Part shown: one piece after another, positions 41,001 to 52,122 of the stretch
How positions within the stretch are numbered: position 1 is the first letter of the stretch
Layout of the letters: every line of letters starts with the position of its first letter
Assembly (NCBI GenBank): GCA_003342895.1
Contig: PTFA01000369.1
Coordinates: 427,829 to 491,828, forward strand
Direction of reading: 5' to 3'
Length of the DNA: 64,000 bases
Source: Casuarius casuarius
Lineage: Eukaryota; Chordata; Aves; Casuariiformes; Casuariidae
Position numbers and translations under genes: made by a program
The notes under the pieces: generated by a model
The model's input: the letters and a program-made list of their open reading frames with translations, nothing else
What the model was told of the DNA's origin: nothing
The model's database searches: none

Positions 41001-43570
41001 ATCTCATCAAGGAGCTTCCTTAAAAAGAAAAGAGTGGACTGACCAAAGGTCCTTATTCAATACATAAATAATTTTTTTATGTCCTTTGGGAGACTTTAGT
41101 TAGTTTTGCTTTTAGCACCTATAAGGATTTTAGGATGGAATATAGTAAATGGAAGTATCGTTTGGCTGTCATTTTTTGAAGGACATGAACCCTGTAGATT
41201 TTGTGTTCCAATATTCATGGTCAGAAGTAATGCAACTTACTTTCTTCCTTTAGAAAAAGTTGTTCTCTCTCTATTTATAAAATCTATGACTGATCCATGT
41301 CTTTTAAGAGTAGTTTTTTGAATCTAGGATTTGTCTTTGAATGTAGTCAGGATATATATATGCTTTCATATTCATGGAACTGGAAACACCGCCTTGTCTT
41401 TGAATCCTAAACACTTCTTGCAAGTCTGACTGATGCTGTGGATTTTCACTCTTTCTGTGGAGATTCCAACTTCTCTTTATGAAGAGACCATATATTAATA
41501 CCATCTTTATGTCTCTCCTCACTGTTGACAGCAACATAGGCTGATAACACTATCAGTCTCAATTCCATTGAGCTATAAAATTTACACGCACACTTTACAA
41601 ACAATGAAGGTTACTTAAGGAAACAGAACATAAATCTCACCATCTTAATCTGAAGGCAATGTAAATAATTGAGTTATATTTACTCTTGCCCCCTCCCACC
41701 AACTTCTGTTGTCAATCTAAAGCTGCTCTAATTAATAGTACTTATTTGGATTTCCAGTTGCACTGATCAGACTACCCACTCTCTGTTTCATTGATTCCTG
41801 ATATTGCAGCTCCTTTCATCTACCTTCAACACTGTTGGCTGATGTAAACAATAAAATCAATGTCCTTTCAACTGTCCTGTGATCAGGTCTAGGAACAGAT
41901 CATCCCCCTTTCTGTATCCAGTGCTAATAATTGCTCCTGTTCATTGTCACTGTATGGGGAGCTCAGGACTTTTGTGCGTTTTGGGATATCGCTAATGTAC
42001 CTAACCTAAACCTTGAGAAGACGTTGCACTAGACAGTTAGAATCCAGCTATGTCTGTCTCTTAGATAACCAGCAGACAGACATAGAAGAGCACTAAGCTG
42101 GGGAGACGTTCAAAATTGGTGTTCCTTTTCAGTACTTCTGAATCATTACGGTCTTAAAATTCCTAGCAGAAAATCCAATCATGACAGAATCTGTGAGCTA
42201 TTGGTTCCTTTGTGAGTGACAAGTAACCCTGCATCTATGAATATCAGCTTTGCCCTCCTGTAAGAAGAAAGTAGCATTTGACTTCTGCAGTGTCCTAGAT
42301 CATCTCCAAGTTAGTAAACAAAACTTGATCAAGGCCTAAAGCAACTGGCAACAATTTTACTCACAATATAAATGGTATTTAGGCTAACCTTCTCCTTTTA
42401 ACTACTAGTGTGAAGTTAAATGTTTCTTCAGATCAGAAGATATCTCCTTTAGTTATAATTCTAGAGTCTAATGTTTTATCTTGTAATGTAGTTAAGTGAA
42501 CGTCAGAGGGGGATTCAGGCTAAGAATTTAAAATCATTTTCTCCACAAACTAAAACGTTCCACTAATTATTCTTGCACAAATTTGCATTACATAATAAGT
42601 GTAAATGCCTTGATATTCAGGGACGTTTATTTTCTCTCCTGAAGCTAAGGAGTGTATATGTGATGCAATGTGTTCTGTTCTTGTTATTTTATTTGACATC
42701 CATTACAGGCCTTGATGAACACCAGCTGTCAGGCTAACCATACCCCAGGTTTTACCCAATATTCTTAGCTCTGTTATCCTGCTTTACCAACCTGCAGGCC
42801 GCTATGAATAAGAAAAAAATCCCCCCAAGATCTACAAGTCTTGCCAACAAATTAATGACAAAAATCCTTGCTGGTTACAAAGTGGTTAAAGGTCAGGTTA
42901 AAGGCTTGACAAACACATCACATAGATGTCCTCATTGCAGAAAAGATGGGCATGACAGTTTTCAGCAATGAGAAAAGCTGCATATCATTAGGGTTGCTTA
43001 AAATTGCTCTAGTCACCCCTCTCTTTGCTCTGAGACATTACCTGTACACTACCAGTGTCTGCCCACACCATCTAAGACATGTTCTGAGCAGAAAGAAAGC
43101 AGAGAGAAGACCCTAATAAATTTTAAAAAGGTATTATTTAACTTGAATTTTTTTGAACACATGCAACTAGGTCTTACATGTCTTATATTTTAACCTCTTG
43201 ACTCACGCTATGATAACTGACACAAGATTGTTTTTGGTAGCTGAGTCATTGACTAAAAAAAATCGTAATAAAAAATCTGCTCATTATAGATAGTATTAAA
43301 ATGATTTATTATTCATAAAATTTAAGTACAGTTAAATTGGGAAAACGCATGTATTGGCTTTGGGTTCATAACAAAAAGAGCTTCTCCTGTTTTATGAGCC
43401 TCAGATTACCAAATAACCTTGACAGCTGAATCAGTGTTCCATGACAACAAGCAGGCCATTGATAAATAGCAACAAAACTATTAGATGTTGAATTTATGAG
43501 ATGAGTAATAGAGAAGCTAAATTATAGGTTTACCATTTGACAAACTACAGCTTGACAAATCTCTGCTAAC

Positions 43571-43573
<3 letters not shown>

Positions 43574-43607
<34 letters not shown>
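43574..43607. repeat. (TG)n microsatellite
   Basis: 17 TG units in the intron, perfect as written. Confidence 0.95.
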
Positions 43608-43611
<4 letters not shown>

Positions 43612-44840
43612 TACATAAGCAGAAGAGAGAAATAGAAACTTTTTAAGACAAGGATGAAATCAACATGCCATGAGTGTTACAAAGGCATAAATATACTCTT
43701 TTCATAGTCATTAGATTCCCAGTGTCCATTATGAAATACTGAACAAGTCACTTCTAAGTGCTTGAAAAAGCTAACATTTGTGAAGTTAGTTTCTCCTGAT
43801 TTTATTTTCATTTTTACTTTTAAGCACTATAATGTAGAAAAGAAAGAGAATAGCTAGTACTTGGTAGATGCTTAAACTGGCTCTAGTAAACTAATGGATT
43901 CCAGCTAAAAGTCAAAATCAAATGTTTGAAACATCATTTTAAAAAGTCAGCAGCAAAAACAAGAGCATACGCTGCTGGAGTTAAAAATCTTTTCCTGGCC
44001 TATGGAGAGCAATTTGCACTTCCTAGGAAAGAAGGAACGACTGCGGTTTTTCATGGTCCTAGGATCAGAGTGGAAGGTATAAGGAATGAGTTTAAGGAAA
44101 TTTGAGTCTCAAACATTCACTAACTTTAAAGTGGTAGGAACTATAGCAGAAATCTGAGTGAGTGGCTGCTCATATACAGAAATATATGTATATACATGTA
44201 CCTGTACGTAAGACAAGCTAGTGCATGCTATTCTTTCCTAAAGGAGAAATCATCTAACATGAGCAATGTGCTTCCAGGCAGATTTGCAGGCCTCCTCTCA
44301 GGGACATTGATGAGGCAGGTTTTGATTAACAACTGCATAACTGTGAGAGCAAAACTGAGTCTGGAAATTTGACTCAAACAGAACCTGAAGTTGTATGTAT
44401 GCTTCAGAAAGTCGCTCTGTTGCGATCCAGCAGAATACACAGGGGACTACGGAGTCATGTGAGCAGCATAAATCAAAGCTGCATCTCTCTCCTGCCAGAT
44501 CTTGGTAGTTATAGTCAAGTGGGATTCCTGTGCTCTCATTTCCCAGCGCATAACTGCAGGTGGCAGGTGGCAGCAGTACCCCTGACACTCGTCTTGACTG
44601 TGGTCTGCTAACATCTGAGTTTGGTTATCTTTTAGGGTTTTGGTGAAACACCAGTGTGTTTAAACATTGTTGTGCCTACCCACAGTGGTGGGCTTATAAC
44701 ATTGAGTTACTAGAAAAAGACTGTATTCAGTGAAAAAGGGTGCACCGATAATCTTACCTTCTTTTCTTAGGTTTTCCCTAACTTGACTAGAAGATACACT
44801 ACAGCCAGACAAGTTAGACAAGTTACAGAATTAATGCTGA

Positions 44841-44914
44841 AGAACTAAGTGAAATTCTGTGACCTGTGTCATACTAGATGATCTAATCGGATCTCCTGTT
44901 CTAAAAATCTATTA
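44841..44914 (+). mobile_element. Degraded CR1 LINE 3' end
   Basis: GTGAAATTCTGTGACCTGTG, then ACTAGATGATCTAATCGG, then CTAAAAATCTATTAATT follow the order of the archosaur/turtle CR1 tail (recalled: 'gaaattctgtgatctgtgttat..agactagatgatctaatggtc..aaaatctatgaatctatg'). The GGAGGTCAG part is deleted and the terminal ATTCTATGA-type repeat is decayed. Only the 3' end is recognisable, as usual for 5'-truncated CR1 copies. It supports a sauropsid origin. Confidence 0.65.
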
Positions 44915-46611
44915 ATTATGCTTGTGTAAGAAAAAGCTGTAGCTTTGTCGAAGGGAAATTAAACACTGGAAATTCATCTGTTCCTAAACACTCTCACAAT
45001 AACTGCCAGAGGTAAATTTGAAATTTGACAAATAAACAAGAAAGATTCAAAAAAAAAATTAGTGACGGCTTGGGCTGATAACACAACTGTGTGAAGGGTT
45101 TTTCAAACATTTGTCAGTTATGGAATTTGCCTATAACAACATGAATGGTGTGAAATGCCATTCCCAAATATGAATAAAGAAACTCATACTTTCTTAGGAA
45201 CAAATTATGCATGTTGGTCTGCACTACATCTGTCCCTGAAGTCTGCTTGTTTTATGTACATTGTTTCTAAGGGACACTTGTTGCATTGTGATTCTGACTT
45301 CCAATGTGATACTTCTGCTATTCTGTACTCAAAAACTGAGAAATAACAGAGAAGCCATAATATATTCAACTACAGCAGGTGGTTAGCGTCCAGTATTGCT
45401 GATGCCCATAGCATTTTAGCTTTTAGAAGATTGAGAATATCCACTGTGTTTAAGATGCATATGGTAGAATTTTAACATTCCTCCAAACTGCAGATCTTCA
45501 TATTTCCATGTCCTTCATGTTTGCAATGATGAATTGCCAAAAAGGTGCTTAGCCAAAAATGGGTATTTTTTAAAACAAAAAGCTCAAGTTAGTCATATGC
45601 TTTCATCCAAAACAATCAGAACCTGAGCCAATTTAGTTCACATAAGATACCTCGGAAGGATTAATTTATGCTGTAGAGCTTGTAATATGTGTAACCAATA
45701 GGAGCTGTCTGCATACATGGATTTTTTGCAAATCTTGCAGCTAAGTCGGTGAGCCAAATGCAAAAATCCAGCACCTAAGGGCATCATGTAGATTTGTAAT
45801 GCACCCTGGGGGCCCAAGGTTGAGAAACCATTGAGTGGATTACACAGATTCATATATGTAGTTTTTTCATCTCTGACAGATATAATATGAACACTATTAT
45901 TTGTGATATATACATTTCTTAGAATACTATGTGTGAGACAACAATCAGCACAACAAAATCACTTATGTAAAAAGTTAAAAAAAAAAGGAAAGGGGGGGGT
46001 GAAGGTTCAAACCTCTTTAGCGAGATGTCATATGATGTAACACCTATATTCCATACAGATCAAAGGCTTTATTATTGGCAAAGACTTTATCTGCAGAAGC
46101 TAATTAATATGCAGATCAATGTGTGGATCTTAGAGGAGCTGAAAGAAGTGGAGTCTGCTAGAAATCTTTAAAAAACAGTATGTCATGTCAGTCACCTGAA
46201 AGCTAGGCATCTAGACTGGTCAAGACCTTTCCAGGGGAATGATTCACCCTCTTTATGTGATGCACCTAGTTTTAAGTGAGATGAATTGCCCTCTGGAGGA
46301 ACCTGTGTCTTTCCTCCTCTTCTCTGAGAAGAGCTTAAATCAGACATTTATGGCTAAAGTTATTGAAATGATACTAACACATGGGCATGATATTAAAAGT
46401 GGATTTGCCTGTGCCCTGAACTTTGAATACATGAGCTAAAACTAAATATCCACTAAACAGAACTAGCTGAAACTGCAAGCAGATTAGTATTTCATTGTTC
46501 TTCACTTTTCTGCTTGAAATTAAAATAGAGAATGGTGCTATTTGTTTCACAATTTCCCCCTCACTTCTTCCACTTTTTTCTCCATCATCACCCATTTCTT
46601 GATCATTTCAG

Positions 46612-46802
46612 TGCCTACAAATGCTCTATGGCTAAGAAGAGAAAAGCCGAAGAGCAGCTTTCAGGCGTTCCAGTCAACAAAAGAAAATCTCTGTTAATGA
46701 AACCCCGCCACTACAGCCCCAGTTTGGAATGCAAAGAAGAAAATGAAGACAGGACAGATTTACAGGAAGATATCAAGGTCCTTGAAAGCAGTTCAACTCC
46801 AG
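46612..46802 (+). CDS. ST18: ST18 coding exon 3 (basic NLS-like region, residues 29-93)
   Basis: 191 nt. The acceptor is TTGATCATTTCAG after a long pyrimidine tract, and the donor is CCAG|GTAGTC. It encodes SAYKCSMAKKRKAEEQ..., two basic clusters KKRK (37-40) and NKRK (51-54) spaced like a bipartite nuclear signal, then LLMKPRHYSP and an acidic stretch. NKRKSLLMKPRHYSP is diagnostic of ST18. Human has one extra residue at the start (SVAYDCSM, recalled). Its first residues align with the last residues of zinc finger 1 of MYT1L (SVYGCPLAKKRK), although the finger itself is missing. Met35 (46628) could serve as an internal start: +4 is G but -3 is T, so it is weak. Confidence 0.95.
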
Positions 46803-48814
46803 GTAGTCATGCAGCGTGGCTCTGTTTGAATGTGAATTCCACAGAAAGGGAGATATGAAGCACTGTATTTTCAAAAAGGATGTAGAATGTGCTTGGCTTG
46901 TAACAGAATTGGAAGTGTGCATTACTGTCTAGGTACGAGTATCATACTTCAAATTATTTTGTACAATAACTGCTCATGGGGTCTAGTAAATGCTTTGTAG
47001 GTCACAGAGACAGATATCCACTGGTCATATGTGGAGCAGCATCTGCTTCTTTGCTAGCTCTGTCAAAGAACAAGGTTAAGCCCACCACTGAGAAAAACAC
47101 ATTTATGAAAAGTAGATTTTCACTGGAATATATAGAGCTCTTATGAAGAAAAAACAAACTGCTTAGCAAAACATTGTTGACTTTAACATTTAGCAAAGCA
47201 ATTTCATGCATGTGACTGCTATGTGTGTTCTATTTAACACAATTATTAGACTCAGCACTTTTATACTTGTTATTCCAACTCTGCAAAGCCAAACATATCC
47301 AACAATTTATAGAGAGTTCTACAACGTGTATGCTGCAAAATATGGAAGAGGGCAGGAGAGACAGAAAAATATAGCTACAGTATGTCTTTATTGCTCTTTC
47401 TTTGTAATATATGTAATATATGTTTACATACACATAGATATATACTCAAGATGAATAACAAAGTTTATGGGCCATCATATATTTGCTTAAGAAGTTCTGC
47501 ACAAATTGTTAATCAGACAAATGAGGAGAAATTGGTGGAATACATGCTGCATTTGTTTTAAATGGAAAATTCATCATTAGATCGCAAAGTCAACATAAAA
47601 GGAAGGTGAAATTTGTGCTCATAGGTGCTATGAAAACCAATGGGAATGTATATTGCACTTCAGTTGCTATAACCAATTATTACAGGTGTTTAAAGGTAAT
47701 TTATTTTCAACTCCCATTATAAGTTTCTTGAACCAAATTTTCCAATACTTTGGAAGGAAGCAAAGAGCTAAGATTAGGGATTTGTATCTTTATCCGCTCT
47801 AAATAGAATTTCCTTTAAAATTTTCTTTCATACATGTTATACATATGAATACTATAAAACAGATGAATTAAGAAGCTTGTCTTTCAGATTAAGAAGCCGA
47901 TTCTGGCTCTGTTGAAATCAGTGGTGGGATTTGTGTTGTTTCAATATAGCAAATATTTCAGCCCGTTGTCACTTGTGAGTCTTCTAGAAGGAGTCTCTTG
48001 CCGGCATTCGAATCCTATCTGCATGAAGGACTAGAAGGGATCTGCCTCTTCAAGCAGAATGTCAATTAGCAATCTGATACCCAATGTCTGTGTCTTTAGG
48101 ATGACATCACTAAGCCAAATTCATCAAGCAAAAAGCACCATGGTTTTCAATGGCTGTCAAGGCCTGCAAGGAATATTTTTATCTCCTAACATCACAGATC
48201 TTAAGGGAATTTGTTTGAGTAAGAGTTCTTGCACCTTTTTGTAAATCTGCAAATTTTAGCTATTTTTTTTTCTATTGATTCAGCCTGGTCTGGCCTTCCA
48301 GAACTGCCTCAGTAATTTGCTTTCTTTCCCTTGTATCTGTCTTCTGTACAGCTCAAAGAACTCACCGAAGGGAGAGCACTTTGCTGGGTGTGGAGGTAGA
48401 ACATACTTTGATATACAGAGGAGCCTAAGTTATTTAACTTTTTCTTTTAAAAAGAAAAGGCAAGCGTTGGATCAGGTTCATTGATATAAGCAGAGGGGAA
48501 CCCTATTTGCCCCCAGCCAATCACCTATCAGTCAGTAGAAAAGAACAGTTTATTTTGATAAGTTAAATTTGATACCAATTAGATTTATCCAGATCTGCTT
48601 GTGTCAGTGATAATACAAGCTAACCCTTTTGTTTTAATTTTATCAGTTAAAGTAGCTGAAAACAAACATCAGCTAGAGCATACAGCTGGTCTAGATATGT
48701 AGGTTTATTTACAATTTCTTAGTGTAATATTGCTTATTTTATTGTGAACTCATGATTCTTGTCAGTTGGTAGGTTAATGCTTCAGTTCATGGATTGATGC
48801 AACTGTAAACTAAG

Positions 48815-48961
48815 CTCAGCTTTGATTATTTTCAAAGGAAGTTTCCAGGCTATAGGAGTGAAAAGCAAAGCTGAGACAGCTGAACCATTAAGACTGGTTC
48901 AACAACAAATTTTTAAATGTTGCATTTAAAAATTCCTCATTATTTAGCATCAATCTTGATG
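48815..48961. repeat. Cluster of four inverted repeats
   Basis: Arms, in order: CTCAGCTTTG 48815-48824 with CAAAGCTGAG 48866-48875; TGAACCA 48881-48887 with TGGTTCA 48895-48901; AATTTTTAAATG 48908-48919 with CATTTAAAAATT 48923-48934; CATCAA 48948-48953 with TTGATG 48956-48961. All arms are perfect. It could fold as a chain of hairpins if transcribed, or be a relic of a palindromic transposon. Function unknown. Confidence 0.7.
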
Positions 48962-49072
48962 GTTCAGGTATCAAACATCTCAATTATATGTTATTTATAT
49001 TATTTTTCATCTTGTATTTGATTCAGGCACTCTTTTACCCAGAAAAATAATTTAAAAGACCTATTACTATTG

Positions 49073-49099
49073 TCTTGTCTTGTTTTGTTTTGTTTTGAA
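49073..49099. repeat. (TTTTG)n short tandem repeat
   Basis: Four to five TTTTG or TCTTG units in the intron. Confidence 0.8.
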
Positions 49100-50652
49100 G
49101 GATGGAGAGACTTCTTTTAAAACTAGAATCCCTTGCCTTTTAGAAAGACCTGGTGATGAGATTGCACTTTTATCCAAATGGCAGAGGAGCAAATAGTAAA
49201 AACCCAGGCAGTCATTTGACAAAAGTTTGTTATAGAGCCAAATGATCATTCTTATTTGCTGAGATGTGAAAAGACAGCAGACTTTTTCATTCAGAAGACT
49301 GCAATGCATGTGGCACTAGACCAGCTGCTAAAAAGTTGCACTAAGGTTTACAGACATTTTTTTTAAACACAACTTTATGTACACAGTGCACAAGGCCACC
49401 TCTCCCTGCATGAATCCAATTTTCTGAAGAAGAATAAGAATTAATCAATATTTTCTTTTAACATATAACAAACAGTTGAACCAAACAATTATGTAAACTG
49501 GAAATGACCCAAAATGCTAACAGTTTGGCAGCAGTAAAGTGAAATGCATTGTGGTGCACATGTGCATTTTTGTCCCCCTTTTCCCCTCCACAATAATCTG
49601 CACTTAATAGGAATATTTTAAACTATGTAGCTAAGCAACAGAGGTAATTGTTGCTTTCTAGAGCTTTTGTTAGGCACTCTAACACAGCCCAAATATGCAT
49701 AATTAGGTATAATGTCTATAAATCATTATTGTACACATGTGGGTAGTTAAGTGGATTGAGAGAATAGTTCAATGAATTGGACATATTCACTGAAAATGCT
49801 TTTTATTTGTTTTCTGTAGTTCATAATACTTTAAAATTATCATAACCCTTTACACTTTTTCTTAATAGCTCGCTGTGTTATTGAGAGAAACTTCATTTGC
49901 ATTTTAGACTACGCTTAATTTATTATTTAAACCTGGAGTTCTTCTGATTCAGGAGAGGACAGATACATCTTATCAAATAGTCTGTGCTTGTTTATTCATC
50001 CTCCTTTCTAGGAAGTAAAATGTTAAATTTTTCAGTTTATGTTGAATAGATCCCAACAAAAGAATGTACCCTATAATCAGCATTATTGAAGGGGCTAGTG
50101 TTGTGACTAAATTCTTCCCTTCATCCAAAAATGCTTTTAGTTACTATGGCAATATTTACTTGATCCTGGCAAACCAATGTTGATTTTAGAGAGATAATTA
50201 CCAGAAAGGAAGATGATGGAGATGTATTTTTGAGTGTCCTTGTCAGAGGAAATGTTTATAAAAAATTAAATGAGATACAAAAGGCATATTGTCTTCCACA
50301 CTGACAACCTCTTCTACATGCGGCCTCTATTACCTGCTGGCTGCCGCTTTTCTTCTGAAGAAAGATGTTTATAAAGACAGAATGCACTTCAGTGGTGTCT
50401 TTAACAAGTCCTTTATGAGTCTGTACATAACAACCATTTCTGTTTGCCTGTGCATGACCTGATCTATCACTTAATGTGGCAATTGCAACAGTGACCAGGA
50501 GCTTGCCCTTTGTAAAGTATTGAGCTTTTTCCATCAAGGTCTTTCATGGGATTTGGAATGACTCAAAAAGTAATTAGGGGTCTATTTTGAGGAAATATTT
50601 GGGAATCTTAGATGAGAGAGAAGTGAAAATATAGAATAAAGGAATTTGAAAA

Positions 50653-50681
50653 TGTGTGCGTGTGTGTGTGTGTGTGTGTGT
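50653..50681. repeat. (TG)n microsatellite with interruption
   Basis: GTGTGC followed by about eleven TG units, then an AT-rich TATA-type tract to about 50710. Confidence 0.9.
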
Positions 50682-51015
50682 ATGCATATTATATGTATTT
50701 TATATATATACTGCATTGTATTTATCTGAATGTGTGTGTGTTCTAAGATAATATATGTCTTTACCATCAGAGAAAAATAACAATGTATTTATTTCTCATA
50801 TAGCTTTGGAGCTATAACATAAAGTGGATATAATCTCAGAAGGGCTTTTCTTGACGCTGCAGTCATTTTAGATGTAGCTGTGGTGCATACGATCATTTCA
50901 GAGTACCTTTGAGTAAAGAAATGGAAATTGGTAAACAACTAACTTTATATCAATTCTACAGTATACGAAAAGCAGCTATTCTTACATATTTTTCTCTTGC
51001 TTTTTTCCAATGTAG

Positions 51016-51813
51016 AGGAAAATACTGCAAAATCATCTGAGGAAACCTCTCATTTGGGTGGGCAAGAAAATTCCGGTCAAAAGAAAGATACCTACACCAG
51101 CTACCAAGATGCCATGGCCAAATCTTTGATGAACATGGGAAAATTAGCAAAGGATGCACCCAGTCATGCAGTGGCAGAAAATCTAAATGATAGCAGCATT
51201 CACTCCTTAAAAACAGAAAACGATGACACTGATGAATGTTACGTGATTAACTCAGCTGAAGGAAAGGAAAAGATTGGTATTTCTGACCCAAAATACTGTT
51301 CATCTGAGGAAAATGAAAGTACTTCTGAAATTATGGACAATGAGTGGGACAGTTCCTCAAACTTTTCAGAAGAAACTAATGTAAAGCCCCATGTAAATCA
51401 GAAATACATTGTAGAGTGTAATCAACCGAGCATCCTGGAAGTCCCGGAAATTAAGAAAGAAGAAGTAGAATTTGGCCCTTGTGAAACAGTTTGTGACTCA
51501 GAAACAGAACTAAGAGCACCCCAGGAGTCTCACCCAGACCCTTTTGAGAAGAGAATTCAGAATCCATTCCCGGAAAGTGAAGAAGATGACAATGAGTGCC
51601 TGTCAGAAACTACAGAAGTGTCAGTTGATCTGGACAAAACAAAAGGGAACTTGAGTTTGCTAGAACAAGCAATAGCTCTGCAGGCAGAGCAAGGCCATGT
51701 GTTTCACAGCACCTACAAGGAACTGGATAGGTTTCTTCTGGAGCATCTAGCAGGGGAGAGGAGACAAACCAAAGTTATTGACATTGGTGGGAGACAGATA
51801 TTTAGCAACAAAC
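51016..51813 (+). CDS. ST18: ST18 coding exon 4 (long acidic/Ser-rich region, residues 93-359)
   Basis: 798 nt, the largest exon. The acceptor is TTTTTTCCAATGTAG and the donor AACAAAC|GTAAGG. Without zinc fingers, it is rich in Glu, Asp and Ser. It has a YQDAMAKSLMNMGKLAK helix-like segment near its start, then an ENLNDSSIHSLK motif and a CSSEENES..EIMDNEWDSSSNFSEET acidic-serine block. It ends in the conserved NLSLLEQAIALQAE and KELDRFLLEHLAGERR segments. The LLEQAIAL-type segment is shared across the MYT1 family just before the first finger pair; the LAGERR part is ST18-specific. The middle has diverged from human, as expected for a disordered linker. It is likely a regulatory or protein-binding region rather than DNA-binding. 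Reading continues 68 nt into the intron before a stop at about 51881, which is not biologically meaningful. Confidence 0.97.
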
Positions 51814-52063
51814 GTAAGGAAGTATTTTTGGCTGTTCTTATTGGCTTAAGCATTTATTCTATGACTGTTAGAGGATTCTGAGCTAGGTTTTATAGCAACA
51901 GTAAAGAATCTGGAATTTAGCTGGTAATTTTGTTAATTATGTACCTTCACACTAGTGCCTTACATCTAACCAGGTTAAACACTAGCTACTTGGCTTCCTG
52001 CCAAACCGCTATGTGAAATGATCAGTAATGGCTACTAAAAGGGCTGTGTAGCTGGCACTGACA

Positions 52064-52122
52064 CTCCTCCTCCTTCTCCCCCTCCTCCCCCTCCTTTCCC
52101 TTCTCCTCCTCCTCCTCCTCCA
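52064..52122. repeat. CCT-rich low-complexity tract
   Basis: About 59 nt of CTC/CCT units (CTCCTCCTCCTCC-type), almost pure pyrimidine. Confidence 0.9.

Larger units (their letters stand above)
31298..46611 (+). other. ST18 intron (coding exon 2 to 3), 15.3 kb
   Basis: The largest complete intron between coding exons here, GTAAGA to TTGATCATTTCAG, phase 2. It holds a CT-rich tract, a 41-bp tandem duplication, a TG microsatellite and a CR1 fragment, each listed separately. AT-rich palindromic sequence lies at 38590-38690. Two ORFs of 103 and 72 codons at 34532-35064 resemble no protein I know. Motif-dense, possibly regulatory stretches lie at 43180-43560 and 46055-46145. I saw no remnant of a zinc-finger exon, but a profile search was not possible. 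Confidence 0.8.
46803..51015 (+). other. ST18 intron (coding exon 3 to 4), 4.2 kb
   Basis: GTAGTC to TTTTTTCCAATGTAG, phase 1. It contains a cluster of inverted repeats at 48815-48961, a TTTTG repeat, a TG microsatellite and a possibly regulatory segment near 49590-49760. No other gene is recognised. The 93-codon minus-strand ORF at 50256-50537 resembles no known protein. Confidence 0.85.
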
